Positions 1 through 8,435 of a DNA stretch of 64,000 nucleotides are shown one piece after another (position 1 is the first letter of the stretch; each line of letters begins with the position of its first letter). Both the position numbers and the translations under genes were made by a program. The stretch spans positions 4,030,001-4,094,000 of the forward strand of contig OY787533.1 of the NCBI GenBank assembly GCA_963678925.1, written 5' to 3'. The DNA is from G963665925 sp963678925. Its GTDB lineage: Bacteria; Bacillota; Clostridia; Peptostreptococcales; Acidaminobacteraceae. The notes under the pieces are model-generated. The model ran no database searches. It was not told the origin of the DNA and saw nothing but the letters and a program-made list of their open reading frames with translations.

Positions 1-1
1 T

Positions 2-535
2 GTTAGCTTGAAAGGTGGAGATGATATTACTACGGATGACATTACGCCTGCAAGTGCAGAGTTTAGTAGTATGCGTTCAAATATTCCACTCATGTCTCAG
101 TATTGTTATCTAAGATATGATGCAGACTTTGCCAAACGTGCTAAACAGATGGGACGAAGCATCATTGTAGGCGGTGAAAACTACGGCCAAGGTTCAAGTC
201 GCGAACATGCTGCCATTAATCCAATGTATTTGGGCGTAAAAGCTGTAATCGCCAAGAGCATTGCCCGAATTCATCAGGGAAATCTCGTCAATCATGGCGT
301 TATTCCAATGTTGTTTGATGATCCAGGTGCATATGATCAGATTGATCTTGAAGATGAACTTGAATTCAATAATTTGCTATCAGAGATTCCAACTCGAAAA
401 ATCTCAGTTAGAAACAAAACAAAAGATTTCACATTTACTTGTACGCTTAAATTGACTGACAGTGAGCTGGAAGTTATTGAAAAAGGTGGACAACTATCTT
501 ATTTGAAAGCTGAATTAGAAAAGACAAATGCATAA
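2..535 (+). CDS. acn: Aconitate hydratase, C-terminal part (cut by window edge)
   Basis: This is the C-terminal swivel domain of aconitase, the [4Fe-4S] enzyme that interconverts citrate and isocitrate. The reading frame is open from the first complete codon, so the gene begins outside the window. The remnant carries GDDITTDDITPAS, the RSNIP segment, IIVGGENYGQGSSREHAA and ARIHQGNLVNHGV, which are typical of the swivel domain; the SSREH loop carries the arginine that contacts substrate. The cluster-binding cysteines would lie in the missing N-terminal part. It ends 53 bp before an esterase gene in the same direction. The aconitase assignment is firm; which aconitase subfamily it belongs to cannot be settled from this part. 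Confidence 0.9.
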   Translation, partial: VSLKGGDDITTDDITPASAEFSSMRSNIPLMSQYCYLRYDADFAKRAKQMGRSIIVGGENYGQGSSREHAAINPMYLGVKAVIAKSIARIHQGNLVNHGVIPMLFDDPGAYDQIDLEDELEFNNLLSEIPTRKISVRNKTKDFTFTCTLKLTDSELEVIEKGGQLSYLKAELEKTNA

Positions 536-588
536 TTGGACGGTTCAGAGAATGATGAATCATATCTGTGTAGGCAGGAGGTGTTAAA

Positions 589-1476
589 ATGGTTTTGAGT
601 CAATTAGATAAGGATAAACTCGAATCAATACGAAATAATGCCGCTGGAAGACGTGTTGAAAGTAACTTGCTTGAAATGTTTGAGGTTTACGCAGAAGAAT
701 GCTTAAACATTGATACAGAATATGGTCGTTGCAATGCATATATCTATTATCCCTATCAGACGGATACCCGCCTGCCCGTACTGTTCAACGTACATGGCGG
801 TGGCTTTGTAAAAGGTAGAAGAGAGCAAGATATCGTATTCTCAAGGAATATGTGCAAAAGGCTTGGCTGTGTTGTTGTTGATATTGATTACACACCGGCA
901 CCGGAGCTCCGGTTTCCGGGTCAAATCTATCAAGTACACGCAGTAATTGCATATTTCAGAGAGCATGCCAGTGACTTTGGTATGGCCTCACAAAAATTCG
1001 GAATTACAGGTCATAGTGCAGGTGGAACCATATCCTGTGCGGTGGCACTTCTTGCTGCTTCAACGAAAGCTTTTCAATTGAAATTGCAAATGTTGAATTA
1101 TTCGGGGTTTGATTTGTACACACCAGAGCGGTTAAAAAAGAATGCTTATGGTAATCCGAGGATTTCGCCTGAGCAGACAGAGTTTTATACAAGGATGTAT
1201 CTAAATTCTGAAGACAAATTGAAACCACTGGCGTCTCCACTTTATGCCCCAGACGAAATGCTTGCAAATTTACCGGAAACATTAATTATTGCCTGTGAAG
1301 ATGATTTCTTCTGGGAAGAAAGTATGATTTTTGCAAATCGCCTTTCTAGACTGGGTGTTACAGTGACATCTAAGACTTTCAAAGAGAGCAGTCATGGGTT
1401 TCTTGTTCAGAGAAAAGATGAGTTTGAACAGGCGGAAAGTATTATAAAAAGATGCTTTTTATCTATATTTGAATAA
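589..1476 (+). CDS. Alpha/beta hydrolase, HSL-type esterase/lipase
   Basis: This 295-residue protein belongs to the hormone-sensitive-lipase branch of alpha/beta hydrolases, which hydrolyse carboxyl esters of small acyl or aryl substrates. The oxyanion-hole motif HGGG is near residue 69 and the nucleophile elbow GHSAGG near residue 142. The likely acid is in ACEDDFF and the catalytic histidine in SSHGF near the C-terminus, so the triad appears complete. There is no signal peptide, so it should be cytoplasmic. The start is set by GGAGG ahead of the ATG. A U-tailed hairpin follows. The natural substrate cannot be read from the sequence. Confidence 0.85.
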   Translation: MVLSQLDKDKLESIRNNAAGRRVESNLLEMFEVYAEECLNIDTEYGRCNAYIYYPYQTDTRLPVLFNVHGGGFVKGRREQDIVFSRNMCKRLGCVVVDIDYTPAPELRFPGQIYQVHAVIAYFREHASDFGMASQKFGITGHSAGGTISCAVALLAASTKAFQLKLQMLNYSGFDLYTPERLKKNAYGNPRISPEQTEFYTRMYLNSEDKLKPLASPLYAPDEMLANLPETLIIACEDDFFWEESMIFANRLSRLGVTVTSKTFKESSHGFLVQRKDEFEQAESIIKRCFLSIFE

Positions 1477-1511
1477 ATTCTCCTTTGGTTTGAGACCAAT
1501 CCTATACACAG

Positions 1512-1539
1512 AAAACGCTTTTGAATATGAGCGTTTTTT
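1512..1539 (+). terminator. Rho-independent terminator of the esterase gene
   Basis: The arms AAACGCT and AGCGTTT surround a short loop and are followed by a T-rich tail. It lies 35 bp after the esterase stop codon. Confidence 0.7.
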
Positions 1540-1631
1540 GTGTTTTTTCATATGAACTGTCGATTAAACTTGGTTAAGTATAGGATTTAGGGCTAACACC
1601 AGATGACTTTTAGAGTTTAAGTTTATAAGGA

Positions 1632-1828
1632 AATCCACATGAAGAAGTACGTCAGCATTCGACTATATCGAGCAAAGTTTAGAGAACTTAGCTCAAAACG
1701 ATTATAGACCACCCCTAATTGATCAAATAGAAAACGAGAAGATTTATAATAAAGTAAGGTATTATTATCTAATAAAGTACCTAATCGCAATCGAGCGTCG
1801 CCTTTTTCAAGGCTCTCCTTTTCGATAA
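1632..1828 (+). pseudogene. Decayed copy of the 84-residue XRE-like gene found at 33612
   Basis: The DNA here aligns with the 3' half of the small gene at 33612-33866. The second reading frame encodes LENLAQNDYRPPLID, against LESLSQNDYRPPLID in the intact gene. A one-base deletion near 1668, relative to the intact copy, breaks the frame between the upstream EEV segment and the conserved part. The 5' half is absent. After the shared block the frame runs on for about 30 unrelated residues to a stop at 1828. It is best read as a degenerate paralogue left by duplication or by loss of a small mobile module. I inferred the similarity by eye. Confidence 0.6.
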
Positions 1829-1877
1829 GCTCATATGAATAAATACACACCATAGACAAAAATATATTGTTAATATG

Positions 1878-1919
1878 AACGAGTTATCAACCAATAAGTG
1901 GTACTGATAACTCGTTTTT
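1878..1919 (+). terminator. Hairpin with T-tail between the gene remnant and tetR
   Basis: The 12-bp arms AACGAGTTATCA and TGATAACTCGTT pair perfectly around a 15-nt loop, and TTTTT follows on the plus strand. It would stop plus-strand transcripts before they run into the convergent tetR gene. The T-tail is present on the plus strand only. Confidence 0.7.
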
Positions 1920-1985
1920 GCGTTAAATGATAATTAGATTCTATAAATAAAAAGAAATTGTTCAAAAATGGAATGTAGAATTTGT

Positions 1986-2591
1986 CTATTTACTACTATG
2001 TTTAAATTCAGGAAACAGATTTTTTATTGTATCAGAGATGACTTTAATCAAAAGATCAATATCTCTATGTGAATCATAGCGCATCAGCGAACCGGCTCCT
2101 GAAAAAATGAACTGTAGTTTAATCAGATTTTCCTCCGATGCAGGAATTTGGTCAAATGACACAACTTTTGAAACAAGGGCATTGCAGAAGAAAGAATGTG
2201 CACTTTGATTAAACCTCGAATTTTGTTTTGCCAGGAAAGGATCGTTTTCGAAAATGGCGTTTTTTAACGAGAGTGTGACAAGATTATTTGTAAACAGATC
2301 TGGGTCAGTGAAAATTTGGTTCATAAAGACAAGTTCATCGACGATTTTTACAAGGTGTTCATTTAAGGCATTTTGATACAAGTCATAGATATCTGTATAG
2401 TGCAGGTAGAAAGTCCCCTTATTAATCTCAGCATTCCTTGCCAGTTCTGCAACTGAAATCTTATCGATACTTTTCTTTTGAAGTAAGTCCACGAGTGCAG
2501 CATTTATTGCACGTTTCGTTTTGATTACGCGCAAATCTGTTTTTGTACGTTTTTTTGAAACGATGGCAGAGGAATCAGTTATCATATTCAT
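1986..2591 (-). CDS. TetR-family transcriptional regulator
   Basis: This 201-residue TetR repressor has its DNA-binding domain at residues 20-65, including ISVAELARNAEINKGTFYLHY, the classical TetR helix-turn-helix. The C-terminal two thirds is a variable ligand-binding helical domain. The start ATG follows GGAG on the minus strand. It is divergent from an EFR1 flavoprotein/hydrolase pair and precedes an RND efflux pair. Near-identical dyads (GATTATTGAATAATC and GTTCATTGAATAATCAAC) overlap the predicted -35 boxes of both downstream units, so it probably represses the whole module and itself. The ligand is unknown; a substrate of the pump is a reasonable guess. Confidence 0.85.
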   Translation of the reverse strand: MNMITDSSAIVSKKRTKTDLRVIKTKRAINAALVDLLQKKSIDKISVAELARNAEINKGTFYLHYTDIYDLYQNALNEHLVKIVDELVFMNQIFTDPDLFTNNLVTLSLKNAIFENDPFLAKQNSRFNQSAHSFFCNALVSKVVSFDQIPASEENLIKLQFIFSGAGSLMRYDSHRDIDLLIKVISDTIKNLFPEFKHSSK

Positions 2592-2644
2592 TCTGGTTTG
2601 CTCCTAACCCTAATCTAATAAATAATGAACTAATACGAAATTGT

Positions 2645-2706
2645 GTTGATTAATGAACGAATTCTGATATACGATTATTGAATAATCAACGGTAGTATAA
2701 TAAGAT
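2645..2706 (+). promoter_or_regulatory. Divergent promoter region with TetR-type operators
   Basis: A perfect 7+1+7 dyad, GATTATTGAATAATC (2673-2687), overlaps TTGAAT (2678-2683), which lies 17 bp before TAAGAT (2701-2706). A related element, GTTGATTAATGAAC, lies at 2645-2658, closer to tetR. The same ATTGAATAATCAAC core recurs at 4935-4948 before the RND operon. Operator function is inferred from the dyad symmetry, the promoter overlap and the recurrence. Confidence 0.6.
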
Positions 2707-2771
2707 GCTAGCATGAAAAGTATGCACTGTCAAATCATATGTTTATCATTGGATGGTTAGGAGGAGGATGT

Positions 2772-3548
2772 ATGGAAAATATAATATTTTGTTTTTCTGG
2801 AACTGGAAATAGCCTTGCTGTAGCACGTGAAATTGCAAACCATACAGGCGATACTGAGATTATACTTATTGCTGATTTGATGGAGAAGGATTATATCGAC
2901 CTGCCATATGAACGTGTTGGGATAGTATGTCCGGCGTATTTTAGCAGTTTACCGCCTATTATAGAGCAGTTTGTAAAGAAGTTGGATTTCAAAAAAACAA
3001 AGTATACTTATGCAGTAGTTACAGCTGGGGCATTGCACGGCAGTTCTTTTAACAGGTTAAGTGAACTTATTGGAAAACAGAGTGGCCGACTTTCTGGAAG
3101 CTATGCGCTTCAGATGCCGGGCAATTATATAGCAATGTATAGTGCGTGGCCTAAAGTGCTTCAGTGTTATTTGCATAAGAAGGCAAAGAAGAAAATAGCT
3201 GAAATAAGTGAGTCCATTATTGAAATGAAGCATACCTCTAAAGGAAACGGGGCTGGTAAGCCTGTTAAATCCCTTAATGAAAAAATGAATGATTACTCAA
3301 TATTCGCCCTTGATTATAGTGTGAATAGCCTATGTAACGGTTGCGGCGTTTGTATTAAAATTTGTCCAATGAACAATGTCAAGATGGAGGACCAGAGGCC
3401 CGTCTTCGGAGGAAACTGTGCAAGATGCATGGCTTGTATTCAGTGGTGTCCGATGATGGCAATCAATTATCAAGATAAAACCGAGCGTAGAAAACGATAT
3501 ACACATCCAGATATTAAGGCAGTTGACTTATATGTGAATAGACTATAA
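2772..3548 (+). CDS. EFR1-family ferredoxin: flavodoxin-like domain plus two [4Fe-4S] motifs
   Basis: This protein of about 258 residues joins an N-terminal flavodoxin-like domain (FCFSGTGNSLAVAREI near residues 5-20, the FMN phosphate loop) to a C-terminal bacterial ferredoxin domain. The latter carries CNGCGVCIKICP and CARCMACIQWCP, enough cysteines for two [4Fe-4S] clusters. Such EFR1 proteins are thought to carry electrons between flavin and iron-sulfur partners in anaerobes. An ATG 33 bp upstream is in frame, but AGGAGGAGG stands directly before ATG 2772, so I chose the latter. It heads a unit with an alpha/beta hydrolase 15 bp downstream. The electron acceptor is unknown. Confidence 0.85.
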   Translation: MENIIFCFSGTGNSLAVAREIANHTGDTEIILIADLMEKDYIDLPYERVGIVCPAYFSSLPPIIEQFVKKLDFKKTKYTYAVVTAGALHGSSFNRLSELIGKQSGRLSGSYALQMPGNYIAMYSAWPKVLQCYLHKKAKKKIAEISESIIEMKHTSKGNGAGKPVKSLNEKMNDYSIFALDYSVNSLCNGCGVCIKICPMNNVKMEDQRPVFGGNCARCMACIQWCPMMAINYQDKTERRKRYTHPDIKAVDLYVNRL

Positions 3549-3563
3549 AAGGAGATTTGAAAA

Positions 3564-4787
3564 ATGGCAGATAAAAAAAGTCCAATGAAAATGATGAAAC
3601 ATAAGGTTGATATGGGCAAGTATGTCATGTCTCAAAAACCATGGTCTGAAGTTAAGTTTTTTAATCATATCATGATGGATGCTTTAATGAAACACGTTTT
3701 TGGATTGATTAAATACGGTATGACTGATTTTGGCGAAGTTATGGATACGCTTGGTCATATGAGCTCAGATGATGAAGAAGGTTGGATCGAGGCGTGGTCA
3801 TCTAGGGGAGACAGGCTTAAGAAGAAAGCTGAATCCGCAGAAGCAAATGGTAGGGCAATCACAGCAGGCCAAGAATATTTAAGAGCTTCAAGCTATTATA
3901 GAATTGGTCTTATGTATTTTAGCATGCCGGAAGATCCGCGTATGAAAGCATATAGCTTGGAGAGCCGTGCGTGTTACGAGAAGTATTTGAAGTTGTCTAA
4001 TTATCCCGGCGAGCCTGTTCAAATTCCTTACGAAGACACAAGCTTGCCGGGGCATTTCTATCGGTCACCTGTTGCTGACGAAAAAGCACCGCTCTTGATT
4101 ATTACGCCTGGACGAGATACTTGGGCGGAAGATACTGTATGGGTTTATGACGCTGCCTTGAAGAGAGGTATTCACTGTCTTGTATTTGATGGTCCTGGGC
4201 AGGGATATGCCTTGCGCCTTCAAGGGCTTCCATTTAGACCAGATTGGGAAAATGTCGTAACTCCAGCTGTTGATTTTGCATGTAACATTCCGGGCATAGA
4301 TACACAGCGAATTGGCATTATGGGCATTAGTTTCGGAGGCTTTTTAGCACCAAGGGCTGTTGCCTACGAAAAAAGAATCAAACTGTGTATTACAAATCCG
4401 GGAAATACGAATTGGGGTGGTGGCATTGCGGAAGCTCTTGGGAAAATTGATAAAATGCCGAAGTTGATGGTACCCAAATCAATGCAAACCATGATTGCGG
4501 ACTACGCTTGGAAACAAGGAGTGGAAAATAGCGTGCAGGCTGTTGTTGAAGAGTTGAAGAAATATAACAATACGGGTATTATTGATAAAATCACATGTAA
4601 GATGCTCGTAATGGATGGGACAGCAGAAGTGACATATGGTGAGGCAGAGAAGTTGTATGAAGCACTAAAATGTCCGAAGGAATATATGCTGTTTGATGAA
4701 GAAACGACCGCTCAGAACCATTGTCAAATGGGAGGATATGCAATTGCTTCTGAAGTTCTGCTAGATTGGATTCAAGAGAATTTATAA
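3564..4787 (+). CDS. Alpha/beta hydrolase, FrsA/Ayg1-like
   Basis: This is a 407-residue hydrolase with a long helical N-terminal region (residues 1-160) before the alpha/beta core, the layout of FrsA, Ayg1 and 2,6-dihydroxypseudooxynicotine hydrolase, some of which cleave C-C bonds. The oxyanion region DGPGQGYALRLQG is followed by the nucleophile elbow GISFGG near residue 255. A likely acid lies in LVMDGTAEV, and NHCQMGGY near the C-terminus supplies the probable catalytic histidine. It starts 15 bp after the EFR1 gene with AAAGGAG before the ATG and is evidently co-transcribed. Its link to a redox protein and an efflux pump suggests modification of a small aromatic compound, but that is inference. 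Confidence 0.75.
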   Translation: MADKKSPMKMMKHKVDMGKYVMSQKPWSEVKFFNHIMMDALMKHVFGLIKYGMTDFGEVMDTLGHMSSDDEEGWIEAWSSRGDRLKKKAESAEANGRAITAGQEYLRASSYYRIGLMYFSMPEDPRMKAYSLESRACYEKYLKLSNYPGEPVQIPYEDTSLPGHFYRSPVADEKAPLLIITPGRDTWAEDTVWVYDAALKRGIHCLVFDGPGQGYALRLQGLPFRPDWENVVTPAVDFACNIPGIDTQRIGIMGISFGGFLAPRAVAYEKRIKLCITNPGNTNWGGGIAEALGKIDKMPKLMVPKSMQTMIADYAWKQGVENSVQAVVEELKKYNNTGIIDKITCKMLVMDGTAEVTYGEAEKLYEALKCPKEYMLFDEETTAQNHCQMGGYAIASEVLLDWIQENL

Positions 4788-4846
4788 AAAGATGTAGTGG
4801 ACACATAGCAGCATGAAGTAAGTGAAAATAATTAGAGTGCAATAAC

Positions 4847-4880
4847 AGACCTCTTCTTCATTATGGAGAAGGGGTCTATT
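4847..4880 (+). terminator. Terminator after the EFR1/hydrolase unit
   Basis: The 11-bp arms AGACCTCTTCT and AGAAGGGGTCT, with one wobble pair, enclose a 9-nt loop and are followed by ATTTAT. The T-tail is short. Confidence 0.6.
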
Positions 4881-4899
4881 TATGAACAAAAATGCCTTA

Positions 4900-4964
4900 T
4901 TCGTCTATTAATAGACGAAATATAATAATCGTTCATTGAATAATCAACTATAGTCTATTAAAAT
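4900..4964 (+). promoter_or_regulatory. Promoter and operators of the first RND operon
   Basis: A perfect 20-bp palindrome, TTCGTCTATTAATAGACGAA, occupies 4900-4919. About 11 bp downstream, GTTCATTGAATAATCAAC (4931-4948) shares its core with the operator beside tetR at 2673. TTGAAT (4936-4941) and TAAAAT (4959-4964) are separated by 17 bp and form a good sigma-70-type promoter with the operator across the -35 box. The palindrome has no second copy that I found, and its binding protein is unknown. Confidence 0.6.
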
Positions 4965-5030
4965 TAATGTTAGCTAATCGCCTATGGTTGAGCAATTAGT
5001 GTGTCAGTTTACAAGAAAGGCGTGAGAAAG

Positions 5031-8000
5031 ATGATAGATCAAGATAAAAGAGATAGAAAAATTGAAGAAATTCCTGAGTTGATACAGCCAAAGAACCTGT
5101 TTGGTAGATGGGCGGCATTTTTTATAGAACGTTATCGAATTGTGTATTTGTTGGTACTAACGGTTCTAATCATAGGTGTGACATCGTATTTAAATATGCC
5201 ACGAGAACTTCAGCCGGAAATTACTTTGCCATATGGCCTAGTAACTACAATATATACTGGTGCAGCACCAGACGAGGTAGAAAGTTTAATTACCAATAAA
5301 ATTGAGGCTGAACTTGATGACATTGAGGATGTCAAGACTATGGAAAGTACCTCTGCTTTTGGGTATTCAACGATATTTCTCGAGTTTGAGCAAGGTGTTG
5401 ACATAGATCAGAAAATATCGGACATGAGAGACGCATTATCTGGTATAGAGAGTGAGCTTCCCGACGAGGCTGAAGCGCCAGTCGTTGAAAAACAGAAAAC
5501 CAATAATTCTCCAATTATGGTAATCAATTTGGCTGGTGATTTGGATTTAATAACCTTAACGCACATTGCAGAAGATATACAGGATCGTCTGGAACAGGAA
5601 AGTGATGTATTTGAGGCTCTAGTTATTGGCGGCGTTGAACGAGAAATTCGCGTTGAGGTTGACCCAGGGAAGCTTGCGGCCTACAAGTTGTCAATGGACT
5701 CCATTCAGGCTGCAATCTCAGGTTCAAATATCAATTTTCCAGGTGGCTCACTTGTTCTGGATGGTACAGAGCTTAACCTACGTACCGTTGGACAACTCCA
5801 AGATCCCAGTGAACTTGAAATGATTCCACTTACAACAGATGGTGGCGGGACACTCTATCTGAGAGATGTTGCAACTGTTATAGATGGGTACAAGGACCAG
5901 ATTTCCTATTCTAGACTTTCAGCAACAGATGAAGATGAAAGAACTATGAAAAGGTCTGTTGCCTTGTCTGTCAAAAAAAAGGAGCAGGCTGACATAATCC
6001 GTACGAGTGAATTGATCCATAACATACTTGAAGAAGAAAAAGGTGTTCTTTATCCAGAAAATGTGATTTTGGAAATCAGCGGAGATACTGCAGATTCAGT
6101 GAGAACGCAACTAGGAGATGTTATTGGAAACTCTGTATCTGGTCTGTGTCTGGTTATGGTTGTACTATTTCTTTTTATAGGTTTTGGGGAGGCAACAGTA
6201 GTTTCTATTGTTATTCCACTGTCACTTCTGGTCACAATGTGGATTATGAATTTTTCAGGCTTGACCTTTAACACATTCACATTGTTTTCGTTGATACTAG
6301 CTGTAGGCATGCTGGTGGATAATGGCATTGTAATTATGGAAAACATTGACCGCCTAAGATTTCATGGTGTAAGTGCCTCACAGGCTGCAGAAGCAGCTAC
6401 AAACCAGATTGCTCCGGCCATGGCGTCATCAACGCTAACGACACTGGCGGCATTTTTTCCATTACTGCTTACAGGCGGCGTGATGGGTGCGTTTATGGAA
6501 TCAATACCGCTTACAGTAATTTTTGCACTGACATCATCATTTCTTGTGGCAATGACATTTACACCAACCATGTGCTCAATCTTTCTCAAGAGCCATCGAT
6601 CTGAAATTGTGGTGGATCATACGTCTTGGAAAACGAAGCTTTCTAAAATCGGATCTGTAATACTTGTAATTCTACTTTCAGGTTATGCATTCTCATTCGA
6701 TAATGAAATTTCATGGATGACGATTGCAAGTGCAATTCTATTTGGTGGATTGATGTATTTTAAACAGTTCAGAGCACATACGAACATGGAAGAAAGTCCA
6801 ATTGTCGAGTTCTATAGTGACAAGATATATAATTTGGTACAAAACAAAAAACTTAGAAAAAGAGTACTCGCATTTTTTATTGCAGCATTCTTTGCGAGCA
6901 TGTCGCTAATTCCTATGGGATTACTAAGTGTGGAAATGTTTAGAGACAGTGACGAGGAACGACTTTACGTAAATATTGAAACGCCTGAAGGGACGCCTGT
7001 CGAAGAAACAAATGCCATATCAGGGAAAGTGGAAGCGCTTTTACTTGAGTACCCGGAAATCAAAACATTTGTTGCAAATGTTGGAATTACAGGTGCTGAC
7101 AGTTTAAGTGAATCAGGAAGTGGTGGAAGTGATCCAACAACAGCACGACTGATTATAGACCTGACATCTGTTGATGAAAGAGAGAAGACTTCCATAGAAT
7201 TGGCGGATGAAATTAGAGAACAAATCAAAAATATCAGTGGAGCTGATGTCGAGGTTCAGGAGCTTCAAAACGGTCCGCCCGCAGCGGCACCTGTAGAAAT
7301 TAGACTTCAGGGCAATGATATGGACTTGCTTGAGCAAACAGCCAATCATTATGTGGAAATCCTAAAAACAATACCAGGTACCAGGGATGTAAGCAGTTCG
7401 GTATCGGAAGGAAATCCGGAACTTCAGGTTGTTGTAGATAAAGAACGTGCCTCAAGATTCGGGTTGAATGACATACAGGTTGCATTAGCTGTAAGAAATG
7501 CTGTCAATGGTGTGACTGCAACAACATATAGAGAGAATCAGGAAGAAATAGATGTGACAATTCATCTAAGTGATAACACGTTGGAAACCCAGCGCGATGT
7601 TGAAAAGCTCTATGTATATAATTCTGCTGGACAGGCAGTTCAATTAAGCCAAGTAGCACGTTTTTTTGAGGCAGAAGGCTACACTGGCATCAGTCATACA
7701 GACAGAGTGCGTGAAGTCAGTGTAATGTCTCAGGTCCGCGATGGATATATTGCAAATGAAATAACAAGTGCGTTTGAAGAAAGTATGTCAGAGTACCCTG
7801 AAATTTCTGGTGTAAAGGTCGTTTATGGAGGTGAGGCTGAGGATATCAGTGAAACATTTGGCGATATGTTCGTCAATATGATTGTGGCTTTTATTCTCGT
7901 GTACGTAATTTTAGCAGTACAGTTCAATTCGCTCAGCCAACCACTCATTATTCTTTTTACAGTACCGATGGCAATGATAGGCGTTATGCCAGGATTATAT

Positions 8001-8435
8001 CTGACAGGAAACTACTTTGGTTTTGTCGCCTTTATCGGTGTGGTTGCACTTGTAGGAATTGTTGTAAACAATGGAATTGTACTCGTTGACTATATCAACT
8101 ATTTAAGGAATAGCGGTTATGAATTCTATGAAGCAATCAGAACAACTGGCAAGACGAGATTCATCCCTGTTTTAGCAACGACAATAACAACTGCTGGCGG
8201 TATCTTGCCAATTACTTTAGAACAGGATTTCTTCGCAGGCTTAGGATACACACTGATTTTCGGACTCTTGGTATCTACAATGCTGACACTCGTTCTCATC
8301 CCAATTATTTACGCTATGGTTGAAGAACGTAAACTGAAAAAGGCGAGTGGTACATCTGCCGGATTTGCTTGGACAACTCAGTTGTTAAGGAAAAAGAATA
8401 TAATTGGAGGTAAGAGTAATGCAAAAGGTCTTTAA
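5031..8435 (+). CDS. RND-family efflux transporter (AcrB/MdtB-like)
   Basis: This is a resistance-nodulation-division pump of about 1134 residues that should sit in the cytoplasmic membrane and use the proton gradient to expel substrates. It shows the two-fold RND layout: a first transmembrane helix near residues 35-55, a large extracellular loop, a block of five or six helices, a second large loop and a final helix block. The helix-4 segment LILAVGMLVDNGIVIMENIDR and the equivalent VALVGIVVNNGIVLVDYIN are RND hallmarks. The frame is open from GTG 5001, but AAAGG lies about 10 bp before ATG 5031, which I prefer. Its 3' end overlaps the adaptor gene by 17 bp, so the two are translationally coupled. 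The substrate is unknown. Confidence 0.88.
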   Translation: MIDQDKRDRKIEEIPELIQPKNLFGRWAAFFIERYRIVYLLVLTVLIIGVTSYLNMPRELQPEITLPYGLVTTIYTGAAPDEVESLITNKIEAELDDIEDVKTMESTSAFGYSTIFLEFEQGVDIDQKISDMRDALSGIESELPDEAEAPVVEKQKTNNSPIMVINLAGDLDLITLTHIAEDIQDRLEQESDVFEALVIGGVEREIRVEVDPGKLAAYKLSMDSIQAAISGSNINFPGGSLVLDGTELNLRTVGQLQDPSELEMIPLTTDGGGTLYLRDVATVIDGYKDQISYSRLSATDEDERTMKRSVALSVKKKEQADIIRTSELIHNILEEEKGVLYPENVILEISGDTADSVRTQLGDVIGNSVSGLCLVMVVLFLFIGFGEATVVSIVIPLSLLVTMWIMNFSGLTFNTFTLFSLILAVGMLVDNGIVIMENIDRLRFHGVSASQAAEAATNQIAPAMASSTLTTLAAFFPLLLTGGVMGAFMESIPLTVIFALTSSFLVAMTFTPTMCSIFLKSHRSEIVVDHTSWKTKLSKIGSVILVILLSGYAFSFDNEISWMTIASAILFGGLMYFKQFRAHTNMEESPIVEFYSDKIYNLVQNKKLRKRVLAFFIAAFFASMSLIPMGLLSVEMFRDSDEERLYVNIETPEGTPVEETNAISGKVEALLLEYPEIKTFVANVGITGADSLSESGSGGSDPTTARLIIDLTSVDEREKTSIELADEIREQIKNISGADVEVQELQNGPPAAAPVEIRLQGNDMDLLEQTANHYVEILKTIPGTRDVSSSVSEGNPELQVVVDKERASRFGLNDIQVALAVRNAVNGVTATTYRENQEEIDVTIHLSDNTLETQRDVEKLYVYNSAGQAVQLSQVARFFEAEGYTGISHTDRVREVSVMSQVRDGYIANEITSAFEESMSEYPEISGVKVVYGGEAEDISETFGDMFVNMIVAFILVYVILAVQFNSLSQPLIILFTVPMAMIGVMPGLYLTGNYFGFVAFIGVVALVGIVVNNGIVLVDYINYLRNSGYEFYEAIRTTGKTRFIPVLATTITTAGGILPITLEQDFFAGLGYTLIFGLLVSTMLTLVLIPIIYAMVEERKLKKASGTSAGFAWTTQLLRKKNIIGGKSNAKGL

